Positions 8,448-15,581 of a stretch of DNA of 57,820 bases are shown here, one piece after another (position 1 is the stretch's first letter; each line of letters opens with the position of its first letter). A model generated the notes under the pieces. It had not been told where the DNA came from. It worked only from the letters and a program-made list of their open reading frames with translations, and ran no database searches. The stretch lies in NCBI GenBank assembly GCA_035492055.1, contig DATJJR010000033.1, forward strand, positions 1 to 57,820, read 5' to 3'. The position numbers and the translations under genes are program-made. Origin of the DNA: Ga0074130 sp035492055. Lineage in GTDB: Bacteria > Pseudomonadota > Gammaproteobacteria > Burkholderiales > Rhodocyclaceae.

Positions 8448-9041
8448 ATGAAAAATTCCAACCCCGATCACGAGCAGCCCGACGCCGACGAACTCAGCGA
8501 CGAAGGCTTTTACGGCCGCCCCAGCAAATCGCAGAAAAAACGCGAGATGGATGCCTTGCAGGAACTTGGCGCCAAGCTGGTAGAGCTGTCCACCGACCAG
8601 CTCAAGAAAACCGACATGCCCGACGAGCTGCGCGCCGCCCTACGCGAAGCACAGCGTATTCCCGCACGTACCGAAGCGCGGCGACGTCAACTGCAATACA
8701 TCGGCCGCATCATGCGCAAGGTCGATCCGACACCGCTGCAGGCGGCGTTGGATCGCATTGCCGGATTGTCGGCGGCAGAGAATGCGCGCATGCATCAGCG
8801 CGAACGCTTGCGTGACCGCTTCATCGCCGATGAACGTGTGCTCGATGAAATCACAGCGAAGTTTCCGCAGGTTGATATCCAGCAGTTGCGTCAACTGCGT
8901 CGCAATGCGCTGCGCGAACATGAACAGAACAAGCCGCCGAAGTCGTATCGGGAAATCTATCGCGTGCTGCGCGAGCTTGAAAACGGGCCGGTCGAGCATT
9001 TTGCGGACGATGATAATTTCAATGAAGGCGAAAACGCATGA
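8448..9041 (+). CDS. darP: Ribosome biogenesis factor DarP (YjgA, DUF615)
   Basis: Basic, helical protein of 197 residues of the DUF615/YjgA family, known in Escherichia coli as DarP, a factor that associates with the 50S subunit late in assembly. Recognised by the N-terminal acidic stretch, then GRPSKSQKKREMDALQELG, the RRQLQYIGRIMR motif and the C-terminal KPPKSYREIYRVLRELE. The ATG at 8448 was chosen because homology begins there; the frame stays open further upstream across the divergent pmbA, which is meaningless. It overlaps mog by 4 bp. Confidence 0.93.
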   Translation: MKNSNPDHEQPDADELSDEGFYGRPSKSQKKREMDALQELGAKLVELSTDQLKKTDMPDELRAALREAQRIPARTEARRRQLQYIGRIMRKVDPTPLQAALDRIAGLSAAENARMHQRERLRDRFIADERVLDEITAKFPQVDIQQLRQLRRNALREHEQNKPPKSYREIYRVLRELENGPVEHFADDDNFNEGENA

Positions 9042-9628
9042 GCGGTGATCTGATCCGCATCGGCCTGGTCTCGATTTCCGACCGTGCATCCGGTGGCATC
9101 TACGAAGACAAGGGCATTCCCGCCTTGCGCGATTGGCTGAACAACGCACTGACATCGCCGTGGGAAGAAGAAATACGCCTGATTCCCGACGATCAGCCAA
9201 CTATTGAAGCAACGTTGAAAGAATTGGTAGATACGATCGGCTGTAATCTCGTGCTGACCACCGGCGGCACCGGCCCGGCCCTACGCGACGTGACGCCCGA
9301 AGCCACGCTGGCCGTAGCCGACAAGCTCATGCCCGGCTTCGGCGAGCAAATGCGCCAGATCAGCCTGAACTTCGTGCCGACGGCGATCCTCTCGCGCCAG
9401 GTGGCCGTGATCCGCAAGAGCGCGCTGATCATGAACCTGCCGGGGCAGCCGAAATCAATCAAGGAAACGCTGGAAGGCGTGAAAGATGCGGACGGGAAGC
9501 AACGCGTCCCCGGCATCTTTGCTGCCGTGCCGTATTGCCTTGATCTGATTGGGGCGCCGTATATCGAAACGAACGAAAGCGTTGTCGTTGGATGGCGCCC
9601 GAAGAATGCAATCCGGCCAAAAGCCTGA
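9038..9628 (+). CDS. mog: Molybdopterin adenylyltransferase Mog
   Basis: Protein of 196 residues that adenylylates molybdopterin before molybdate insertion by MoeA. Recognised by the N-terminal IGLVSISDRASGG, the MPT-binding TTGGTGPALRDVTPEAT motif, the adjacent RQVAVIRKSALIMNLPGQPKSIKE, and the late FAAVPYCLDLI. The ATG overlaps the darP stop (ATGA), so translation is coupled. A strong hairpin terminator follows at 9690-9715. Other molybdenum cofactor genes are not in the window; a TOBE-domain protein at 57248 is the only other molybdenum-related fold and probably belongs to sulfur metabolism. Confidence 0.96.
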   Translation: MSGDLIRIGLVSISDRASGGIYEDKGIPALRDWLNNALTSPWEEEIRLIPDDQPTIEATLKELVDTIGCNLVLTTGGTGPALRDVTPEATLAVADKLMPGFGEQMRQISLNFVPTAILSRQVAVIRKSALIMNLPGQPKSIKETLEGVKDADGKQRVPGIFAAVPYCLDLIGAPYIETNESVVVGWRPKNAIRPKA

Positions 9629-9689
9629 TCGCTACAACAAGACCTGACGAATCGCAGCGCTCGCTGTCCGATTACGGAGTGGGGAAAAC

Positions 9690-9715
9690 AAAAAGCCGGG
9701 CATGCCCGGCTTTTT
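9690..9715. terminator. Bidirectional terminator between mog and bfr
   Basis: GCCGGGCATGCCCGGC (9695-9710) is a perfect self-complementary hairpin flanked by A5 on the left and T5 on the right. It therefore works for mog (plus) and for bfr (minus), which converge here. Confidence 0.92.
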
Positions 9716-9767
9716 GCAATGTCGATTCACCGAATCGACGGGACCTGCGCCAGAAGCGCGGGCGGGT

Positions 9768-10247
9768 TTATTCAGTCTCGGGCTCGATCATGCTCTGCTG
9801 GTAATTCTGCAGGCCGACCTTGTCGATCAGGTCAATCTGCGTTTCAAGCCAATCAATGTGTTCTTCGGTGTCGTCGAGAATCATCTGAAACAGGTCACGC
9901 GAAACGTAGTCCCGCACTGATTCGCAGTGGGCGATGCCATCCTTCACGGTTTGCTGCGCGCCTTGCTCAAGCTTGAGATCGCAAGCGAGCACTTCCGGCA
10001 CGGTTTCACCGATCATCAGCTTGCCGAGATCCTGCAGATTGGGCAGACCATCGAGCATGAGAATGCGCTTGATCAGCGCGTCGGCATGCTTCATCTCACC
10101 GATTGATTCGGCGTATTCCTTCTTGCCGAGCTTATCCAGGCCCCAGTGGTTGTAAATGCGCGCGTGGAGGAAATACTGATTGATCGCGGTCAGCTCGTTC
10201 TTGAGCTGGGCGTTGAGAAACTGGATGGCCTTGACGTCGCCCTTCAT
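9768..10247 (-). CDS. bfr: Bacterioferritin
   Basis: Iron-storage subunit of 159 residues; 24 copies form a heme-containing shell. Numbering matches the E. coli protein without gaps. Met52 is the heme ligand between subunits, and Glu18, Glu51, His54, Glu94 and His130 of the ferroxidase centre are present. The residue at position 127, Glu in E. coli, is Thr here (DTEEHIDW), with Glu at 128 and 129; see findings. The gene is on the same strand as bfd, 104 nt downstream of it, consistent with paired storage and release. A terminator follows. Confidence 0.96.
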   Translation of the reverse strand: MKGDVKAIQFLNAQLKNELTAINQYFLHARIYNHWGLDKLGKKEYAESIGEMKHADALIKRILMLDGLPNLQDLGKLMIGETVPEVLACDLKLEQGAQQTVKDGIAHCESVRDYVSRDLFQMILDDTEEHIDWLETQIDLIDKVGLQNYQQSMIEPETE

Positions 10248-10351
10248 GGTTCCGCTCCGGTGAGTTGAGATGCGCGGAGCTTAGACGAAAGAAGCCGGGC
10301 GTGTGGTAACGATTCCCGTTTGCTGCCCGGGTATGCAAATCAGCTGCGCAA

Positions 10352-10579
10352 CTACGCAGCAACCGGGGTCAGGTCGAATACCGGAAAGGCTGAACGGAAG
10401 GTCGCACACGAATTGTCGCAACCATGTTCCTCGATCATTTCCCCGCACATGCCGCGACAGGCGCCACAGGTGCCGCCAACACCCAAGCTGGCGCCCAGCG
10501 CTTCAACGCTGTTCACGCCGTTCTTGATGGCAGTCTTGATCTCGCGGTCGCTGACGCCGTGACATACGCAAACGATCAT
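10352..10579 (-). CDS. bfd: Bacterioferritin-associated ferredoxin Bfd
   Basis: Small [2Fe-2S] protein of 75 residues that delivers electrons to bacterioferritin so stored ferric iron can leave. The four cluster cysteines sit at the canonical positions Cys4, Cys6, Cys38 and Cys41 (MIVCVCHG and GTCGACRGMC). The ATG at 10579 gives exactly this spacing; longer readings add unrelated sequence. A Fur box begins about 22 nt upstream, so the gene should be derepressed in iron starvation, as known for bfd elsewhere. Confidence 0.95.
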   Translation of the reverse strand: MIVCVCHGVSDREIKTAIKNGVNSVEALGASLGVGGTCGACRGMCGEMIEEHGCDNSCATFRSAFPVFDLTPVAA

Positions 10580-10600
10580 TATTGGAACTCGGGTTATAAC

Positions 10601-10619
10601 GATAACGGTTCTCATTATG
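10601..10619 (-). promoter_or_regulatory. Fur box upstream of bfd
   Basis: GATAACGGTTCTCATTATG matches the 19-bp Fur consensus (GATAATGATAATCATTATC) at 14 of 19 positions, including both outer arms. It lies 22 nt upstream of the bfd ATG, within the expected promoter region, and 178 nt from livK on the other side. Control of bfd is therefore much more likely than control of livK. Confidence 0.75.
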
Positions 10620-10796
10620 CCCAATACGGCATGAGGATGCAAGCCATTCTCATTTCGCCCATATTCACACAGGGTTTCCGCAAAGAATTGTCGCTTTCCT
10701 TGAATTGGCAGGGCAAAACGAGCGAACTGGGGGTTTGCACCAAGGCAACGACAAGGCAGAATGCGGCCATTCCGACCTTCTCGCCCCGGAGATTGC

Positions 10797-11945
10797 ATGA
10801 AAACCCTGCTGTTGCCCTTGTCTGCTGCGCTACTGCTTGCTGCCTGCGGCAAGCATGACACTGCCGCGCAAACCGATCCCAATACACTTCTCGTGACCAT
10901 CGGCCACTCGGCGCCGTTAACCGGCCCGCAGGCGCATATCGGCAAGGACACGGAAAATGGTGCACGCATGGCAATTGATGACGCCAATGCGCAGAACATC
11001 CAGATTGGCGGCAAGACGGTTAAGTTCCAGTTGATGGGCGAAGATGATCAGGCCGATCCGAAACAGGGCACGGTCGTGGCACAAACCTTCGTCGATGCAC
11101 ACGTCAATGCCGTGGTCGGCCACATGAACTCCGGCACATCGATTCCCGCATCGGTGATCTATGCCAATGCCGGGATTCCGGAGGTCAGCGCATCAACCAC
11201 CAATCCCGAATACACCCGCAACGGCTACAAGACAGCCTTCCGCGTCATGACCAACGACGAGGCGCAAGGCAAGGCGCTGGGTAGCTTTGCCGCCGACAAG
11301 CTTGGCATGAAGAAAATTGCCATCATCGACGACAAGACGCAATACGGCGAAGGCATCGCCACCGAATTCAAGAAAGCGGCCTTGGCACGCGGCGCGCAGA
11401 TCGTCGATGAAGAACACACCGACGACAAGTCGGTCGACTTCTCCGCCATTCTCACCAAGATCAAGGGCGACAATCCCGACCTGATTTTCTTTGGCGGCAT
11501 GGACCCGCAGGCAGCCCCAATGGCATTGCAGATGCAGAAGCTTGGTCTTGACGCCCGCTTCCTGATGGGCGATGGCGGATGTACCGCCGACTTCCTCAAG
11601 AACGCGGGTAGCGCTGCCGAAGGCCAGTATTGTTCGAAGCCTGGCGTTCCTGTTGACCAAATGCCCGGTGGCCCGGCTTTCATCAATCAGTACACGGCCC
11701 GCTTCAATGCCCCCATCCAACTCTACGCGCCGTATGCCTATGACGCCGTGATGGTGATTGTGCAAGCCATCAAACGCGCGCAAAGCGCCGATAGTGCAGC
11801 GATCCTCGCCGCATTGCCGCAAACCGACTACCAGGGCGTCACCACACATATCGGCTTCGACTCGCGTGGCGACATCAAGGATGCAGCCGTGACGCTCTAC
11901 GTCGCCAAGGGCGGTAAGTGGGTGCAAGTGGAAACAATTCACTGA
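10797..11945 (+). CDS. livK: Branched-chain amino acid ABC transporter, substrate-binding lipoprotein (LivK-type)
   Basis: Periplasmic type I binding protein of 382 residues for a hydrophobic/branched-chain amino acid importer. The ATG at 10797 follows a GGAG site and gives a lipoprotein signal peptide with lipobox LAAC (Cys about residue 18), so the mature protein is probably lipid-anchored. Family marks include TIGHSAPLTGPQAHIGKD near the N-terminus, the VVGHMNSGTSIPAS ligand-loop segment and ASTTNPEYTRNGYKTAFRV. The exact ligand cannot be read. It is separated from livH by 117 nt containing two stem-loops, a layout that often lets the binding protein be made in excess of the membrane parts. 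Confidence 0.93.
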   Translation: MKTLLLPLSAALLLAACGKHDTAAQTDPNTLLVTIGHSAPLTGPQAHIGKDTENGARMAIDDANAQNIQIGGKTVKFQLMGEDDQADPKQGTVVAQTFVDAHVNAVVGHMNSGTSIPASVIYANAGIPEVSASTTNPEYTRNGYKTAFRVMTNDEAQGKALGSFAADKLGMKKIAIIDDKTQYGEGIATEFKKAALARGAQIVDEEHTDDKSVDFSAILTKIKGDNPDLIFFGGMDPQAAPMALQMQKLGLDARFLMGDGGCTADFLKNAGSAAEGQYCSKPGVPVDQMPGGPAFINQYTARFNAPIQLYAPYAYDAVMVIVQAIKRAQSADSAAILAALPQTDYQGVTTHIGFDSRGDIKDAAVTLYVAKGGKWVQVETIH

Positions 11946-11961
11946 AGTACATGAAAATCTC

Positions 11962-11999
11962 GCGACCTCGGTCTCTTCGCAAGCGAAAGATCGGGGCGC
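11962..11999 (+). other. Long stem-loop after livK
   Basis: An imperfect hairpin with about 17 base pairs, one bulged base on the left arm at each of two places, and a CAAG tetraloop (11980-11983): TTCGC/GCGAA at the top, then TCT/AGA, then a GC-rich base. No U-tract follows, so it is more likely an RNA-stabilising or processing element than a simple terminator. Confidence 0.55.
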
Positions 12000-12011
12000 A
12001 AAGCCTCCAAC

Positions 12012-12028
12012 GGATGTGCGCCACATCC
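12012..12028 (+). other. Second stem-loop before livH
   Basis: GGATGTG-CGC-CACATCC is a perfect 7-bp stem with a 3-nt loop, 13 nt after the first hairpin and 34 nt before the livH start. Again there is no U-tract. Together the two hairpins probably partly uncouple livK from livHMGF. Confidence 0.5.
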
Positions 12029-12062
12029 TGTTAAGTCTGGCATCCCTGTAATATCCGGCCTC

Positions 12063-12983
12063 GTGGAAATATTTCTCCAGCAACTCGTCAACGGCCTCAC
12101 CCTCGGCAGCATCTACGCGCTCGTCGCGCTGGGCTACACCATGGTGTACGGCATTCTGGGCCTCATCAATTTCGCACACGGCGAAATCGTCATGATCGGC
12201 GCATTGTCAGCATTGGCTGTCTGCACTGCGTTGGGCAATACCTTGCCTGCGCCGCTCGTCTTCATGATCGGCCTGTGCATCGCGACTTGTGTCTGCATGG
12301 CGCTTGGCTGGGCTGTCGAACGGATCGCCTATCGGCCGCTGCGCAATGCACCACGCCTTGCACCGCTCATCACCGCCATCGGTGTATCGATGGTGCTGCA
12401 GCAAGTTGCCATGCTGTTCTGGGGGCGCAGCTATCACGCGGTGCCTGCATTGCTGCCGAGCAGCATTCATGATGTCCTTGGCGCACGCATCGGCGACGTG
12501 CAAATCGTCATCATGCTCGCCGCGGCAATCGCGATGATCGGCCTCATCATTCTGGTCAAACGGACTCGCCTCGGTCGCGCCATGCGCGCGGTCGCGGAGA
12601 ATCCACAGGTGGCTGCCTTGATGGGCGTAGATGCCGATCGCATCATCGCGCTCACCTTCGTCATCGGCTCCGCACTCGCCGCACTCGCCGGCGTACTGGT
12701 CAGTGCAAACTACGGCATCGCGCATTACCAAATGGGCTTCCTGCTCGGTCTCAAGGCCTTCACCGCCGCGGTACTCGGCGGTATCGGCAATCTTGGCGGC
12801 GCCATGCTCGGCGGTGTTTTGCTCGGCATCATCGAAGCCATGGGGGCTGGCTACATCGGCGATCTCACCGGCGGATTCCTGGGCAGCAACTATCAGGACG
12901 TATTCAGTTTTCTCGTACTGATCGCCGTGCTCGTCTTCCGTCCCTCGGGCTTGATGGGCGAGAAAATCTCGGAGCGCGCGTGA
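12063..12983 (+). CDS. livH: Branched-chain amino acid ABC transporter permease LivH
   Basis: Inner-membrane permease of 306 residues with about eight hydrophobic segments, starting with FLQQLVNGLTLGSIYALVALGYTMVYG, the signature of LivH. The EAA-like cytoplasmic loop precedes MGVDADRIIALTFVIGSALAALAGVL. The start is GTG at 12063; no in-frame ATG fits the family N-terminus. It pairs with LivM to form the translocation pore. Its end overlaps livM by 4 bp (GTGA). Confidence 0.95.
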   Translation: MEIFLQQLVNGLTLGSIYALVALGYTMVYGILGLINFAHGEIVMIGALSALAVCTALGNTLPAPLVFMIGLCIATCVCMALGWAVERIAYRPLRNAPRLAPLITAIGVSMVLQQVAMLFWGRSYHAVPALLPSSIHDVLGARIGDVQIVIMLAAAIAMIGLIILVKRTRLGRAMRAVAENPQVAALMGVDADRIIALTFVIGSALAALAGVLVSANYGIAHYQMGFLLGLKAFTAAVLGGIGNLGGAMLGGVLLGIIEAMGAGYIGDLTGGFLGSNYQDVFSFLVLIAVLVFRPSGLMGEKISERA

Positions 12984-14086
12984 ACAAAATCAAGCCCACA
13001 CGCTCACTGCTAACGCTGTTCGCTGTCCTCCGAGGGGACGCGCTACGGAAAAATCATCTCGGCATCGTCTTGATCGCCGCCGCATTAATCGTGTTGCCAT
13101 TCATCGTCGGCATGGGCATCGGCAATGCGTGGATGCGCATGCTCGACTTTGCCGTGCTCTACGTCATGCTGGCGCTCGGCCTCAACATCGTGGTCGGGTT
13201 TGCCGGCCTGCTTGACCTCGGCTACATCGCCTTCTATGCCGTCGGCGCGTACATCTACGCGCTGCTCGCTTCGCCGCATCTCGGTATTGCGTTCCCTGCG
13301 CTTTTCCCCGGCGGTATGCATTGGCCGCTGTGGGCAATCCTGCCGATCGGCGCAGTCGTCGCCGGCATCTTCGGCATGTTGCTCGGTGCACCGACGCTAC
13401 GCCTGCGCGGCGACTACCTCGCCATCGTCACGCTCGGCTTTGGTGAAATCGTCCGCATTTTCCTCAACAACCTCAACACACCGGTCAACTTCACCAACGG
13501 CCCGAAGGGCATTTCCGGCATCGATCCGCTCGTGCCCGGCCTGCTCGGCAGTAACGGCCTGTATGCAGCGTATTACATCTTCGTCGTGCTGGCGATCGTC
13601 ATCATCATCGTCACATTACGTCTGGAAAATTCGCGGCTCGGACGTGCCTGGGTCGCCATTCGTGAAGATGAAATCGCCGCCAAGGCCTGCGGCATCAACA
13701 CACGTAACGTGAAGCTGCTCGCATTCGCACTGGGGGCGAGTTTCGGTGGTGTCGCCGGCGGCTTGTTTGCCGGCTTCCAGCAATTCGTTTCGCCGGAAAG
13801 CTTTGGTCTGTTCGAATCAGTGATGGTGTTGTGCATGGTCGTACTCGGCGGCATGGGCAATGTGCCCGGCGTGATTCTCGGCGCCGTGGTGTTGACGGTG
13901 CTGCCCGAAGTTTTTCGTCGCTGGGCAGAACCGATGCAGATCGCGCTGTTCGGCAAGACCTTCATCGACCCGGAATCGCTGCGTCTGCTCATGTTCGGCG
14001 TTGCATTGATCGTCGTCATGCGTGTCCGTCCGATGGGCCTGCTGCCGGCTTCACGACGCAAGGCCGAGTTGGAGCAGCATTCATGA
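12980..14086 (+). CDS. livM: Branched-chain amino acid ABC transporter permease LivM
   Basis: Second permease subunit, 368 residues. After a basic N-terminal extension of about 35 residues come about nine membrane segments. LivM marks are LDFAVLYVMLALGLNIVVGFAGLLDLGYIAFYAVGAY (split over two helices), the RGDYLAIVTLGFGEIVRI loop and WVAIREDEIAAKACGIN, the coupling helix contacting the ATPases. The GTG start overlaps the livH stop and the gene end overlaps livG by 4 bp, so subunit synthesis is coupled. Confidence 0.95.
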   Translation: MNKIKPTRSLLTLFAVLRGDALRKNHLGIVLIAAALIVLPFIVGMGIGNAWMRMLDFAVLYVMLALGLNIVVGFAGLLDLGYIAFYAVGAYIYALLASPHLGIAFPALFPGGMHWPLWAILPIGAVVAGIFGMLLGAPTLRLRGDYLAIVTLGFGEIVRIFLNNLNTPVNFTNGPKGISGIDPLVPGLLGSNGLYAAYYIFVVLAIVIIIVTLRLENSRLGRAWVAIREDEIAAKACGINTRNVKLLAFALGASFGGVAGGLFAGFQQFVSPESFGLFESVMVLCMVVLGGMGNVPGVILGAVVLTVLPEVFRRWAEPMQIALFGKTFIDPESLRLLMFGVALIVVMRVRPMGLLPASRRKAELEQHS

Positions 14087-14850
14087 GCGTACTGCTCTCC
14101 GCCAGCAACGTCGCCAAGCATTTCGGCGGGATACGCGCACTCAAGGATGTATCACTGACCATCAACACCGGTGAAATTTACGGACTGATCGGCCCCAACG
14201 GTGCTGGAAAGACAACTTTTTTCAATGTCGTCACGGGTCTCTATCAGCGCGACGGTGGCGACATCACGTTCGATGGACACGCGCTGCATGCTGCCAGCCC
14301 ACACGAAGTCGCTTTGGCCGGCATTGCTCGCACCTTCCAGAACATTCGCCTGTTCAAGGAAATGAGCGCACTCGAAAACGTCATGGTCGGTCTGCACACT
14401 CAAAGTCGCAGCAGCGCCATCGGTGCAATTCTGCGAACGGCTGCCACGCGCAAGGAAGAGGCTGCGATCAAGGAAAAATCGCTGAGTTTGCTTGCCTATG
14501 TCGGAATTGAAGGCAAAGCAAACATACGCTCGGCCAGCCTGTCGTATGGTGATCAGCGTCGGCTCGAAATCGCGCGCGCACTGGCCATGGCGCCAAGACT
14601 GCTTGCACTGGATGAACCCGCCGCTGGCATGAATGCCATCGAAACCGCAGGCCTGCGTACCCTCATCGAGAAAATACGCACCGATGGTGTGACCGTATTG
14701 CTGATCGAACATGATGTAAAACTCATCATGGGCTTGTGCGATCGCGTTGCGGTCCTCGATCATGGCGAGAAAATCGCCGAGGATGTCCCAGGCCTTGTAC
14801 AGCGCGATCCACGCGTCATTGAGGCTTATCTTGGAGTGGCACATGAGTAA
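14083..14850 (+). CDS. livG: Branched-chain amino acid ABC transporter ATP-binding protein LivG
   Basis: ATPase subunit of 255 residues. Walker A is GPNGAGKTTFFN, the Q-loop lies in GIARTFQNIRLF, the signature motif is LSYGDQRRLEIARAL, Walker B is LLALDEPAAGMN and the switch histidine is in LLIEHDVKLIM. The ATG at 14083 overlaps the livM stop (ATGA); an earlier in-frame start inside livM would add non-family sequence. The C-terminal loop KIAEDVPGLVQRDPRVIEAYLG is typical of LivG rather than LivF. Confidence 0.96.
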   Translation: MSVLLSASNVAKHFGGIRALKDVSLTINTGEIYGLIGPNGAGKTTFFNVVTGLYQRDGGDITFDGHALHAASPHEVALAGIARTFQNIRLFKEMSALENVMVGLHTQSRSSAIGAILRTAATRKEEAAIKEKSLSLLAYVGIEGKANIRSASLSYGDQRRLEIARALAMAPRLLALDEPAAGMNAIETAGLRTLIEKIRTDGVTVLLIEHDVKLIMGLCDRVAVLDHGEKIAEDVPGLVQRDPRVIEAYLGVAHE

Positions 14851-15562
14851 CGTGCCGCTGCTGTCGATTGAAAATCTCGAAGTCCATTACGGCGGGATTG
14901 CTGCTGTGAAAGGTATCAGCTTCACGGTCAATGCTGGCGAAACCGTTGCGTTGATCGGGGCCAACGGTGCCGGTAAGACAACAACGCTGAAAGCGCTCGC
15001 ACGATTGATTCCGGCGGCCGGAACATTGCGCTATGACGGCACAAACTTGTCGACGCTACCGCCGCATGCACTGGTTTCGCGTGGCTTTGCGCTGGTGCCG
15101 GAAGGGCGTGGCGTGTTTGCGCGCATGGACGTAACGGAGAATTTGCGCATGGGCGCATATGGGCGTGACAGCAGTCGTGGCGAAACCGACGCCGACATCG
15201 AGCGCATGTTCGCGCTGCTGCCGCGCTTGAAAGAACGCATGACGCAGCTGGCGGGCACATTGTCCGGCGGCGAACAGCAGATGCTTGCAATCGCACGTGC
15301 ATTGATGGGCAAACCACGCCTGCTGCTGCTTGATGAGCCGTCGATGGGTCTTGCGCCGCTGATGGTGGAAAAGATTTTCGAGGTGATACGTGCCGTTGCC
15401 GCACAAGGCGTTGCCGTGTTGCTGGTCGAACAGAATGCGCGACTCGCCCTGGAAACCGCCAGTCGCGCCTGCGTCATGGAAAGTGGGCACATCACACTCA
15501 CAGGCAATGCTGCCGAACTGCTTGCCGATTCGCGCGTGCGTGCCGCTTATCTCGGCACGTAA
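14843..15562 (+). CDS. livF: Branched-chain amino acid ABC transporter ATP-binding protein LivF
   Basis: Second ATPase subunit of 239 residues, heterodimer partner of LivG. Walker A is GANGAGKTTTLK, the characteristic LivF segment VPEGRGVFARMDVTENLRMGAY follows the Q-loop region, the signature is LSGGEQQMLAIARAL, Walker B is LLLLDEPSMGLAP and the switch histidine position is occupied by Gln (LLVEQNARLAL), as usual in LivF. The ATG at 14843 lies 8 bp inside livG with GGAG at 14832-14835. It is the last gene of the operon and is followed after 19 nt by a convergent gene, with no clear terminator in between. Confidence 0.95.
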   Translation: MSNVPLLSIENLEVHYGGIAAVKGISFTVNAGETVALIGANGAGKTTTLKALARLIPAAGTLRYDGTNLSTLPPHALVSRGFALVPEGRGVFARMDVTENLRMGAYGRDSSRGETDADIERMFALLPRLKERMTQLAGTLSGGEQQMLAIARALMGKPRLLLLDEPSMGLAPLMVEKIFEVIRAVAAQGVAVLLVEQNARLALETASRACVMESGHITLTGNAAELLADSRVRAAYLGT

Positions 15563-15581
15563 ACAACCGCCCAAGTGGCGC

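Noticed and set aside
12049..12054. Internal promoter (TAATAT) just before livH
   Set aside because: The hexamer is only 9 nt from the GTG and has no matching -35; chance is likely in this AT-richer patch.
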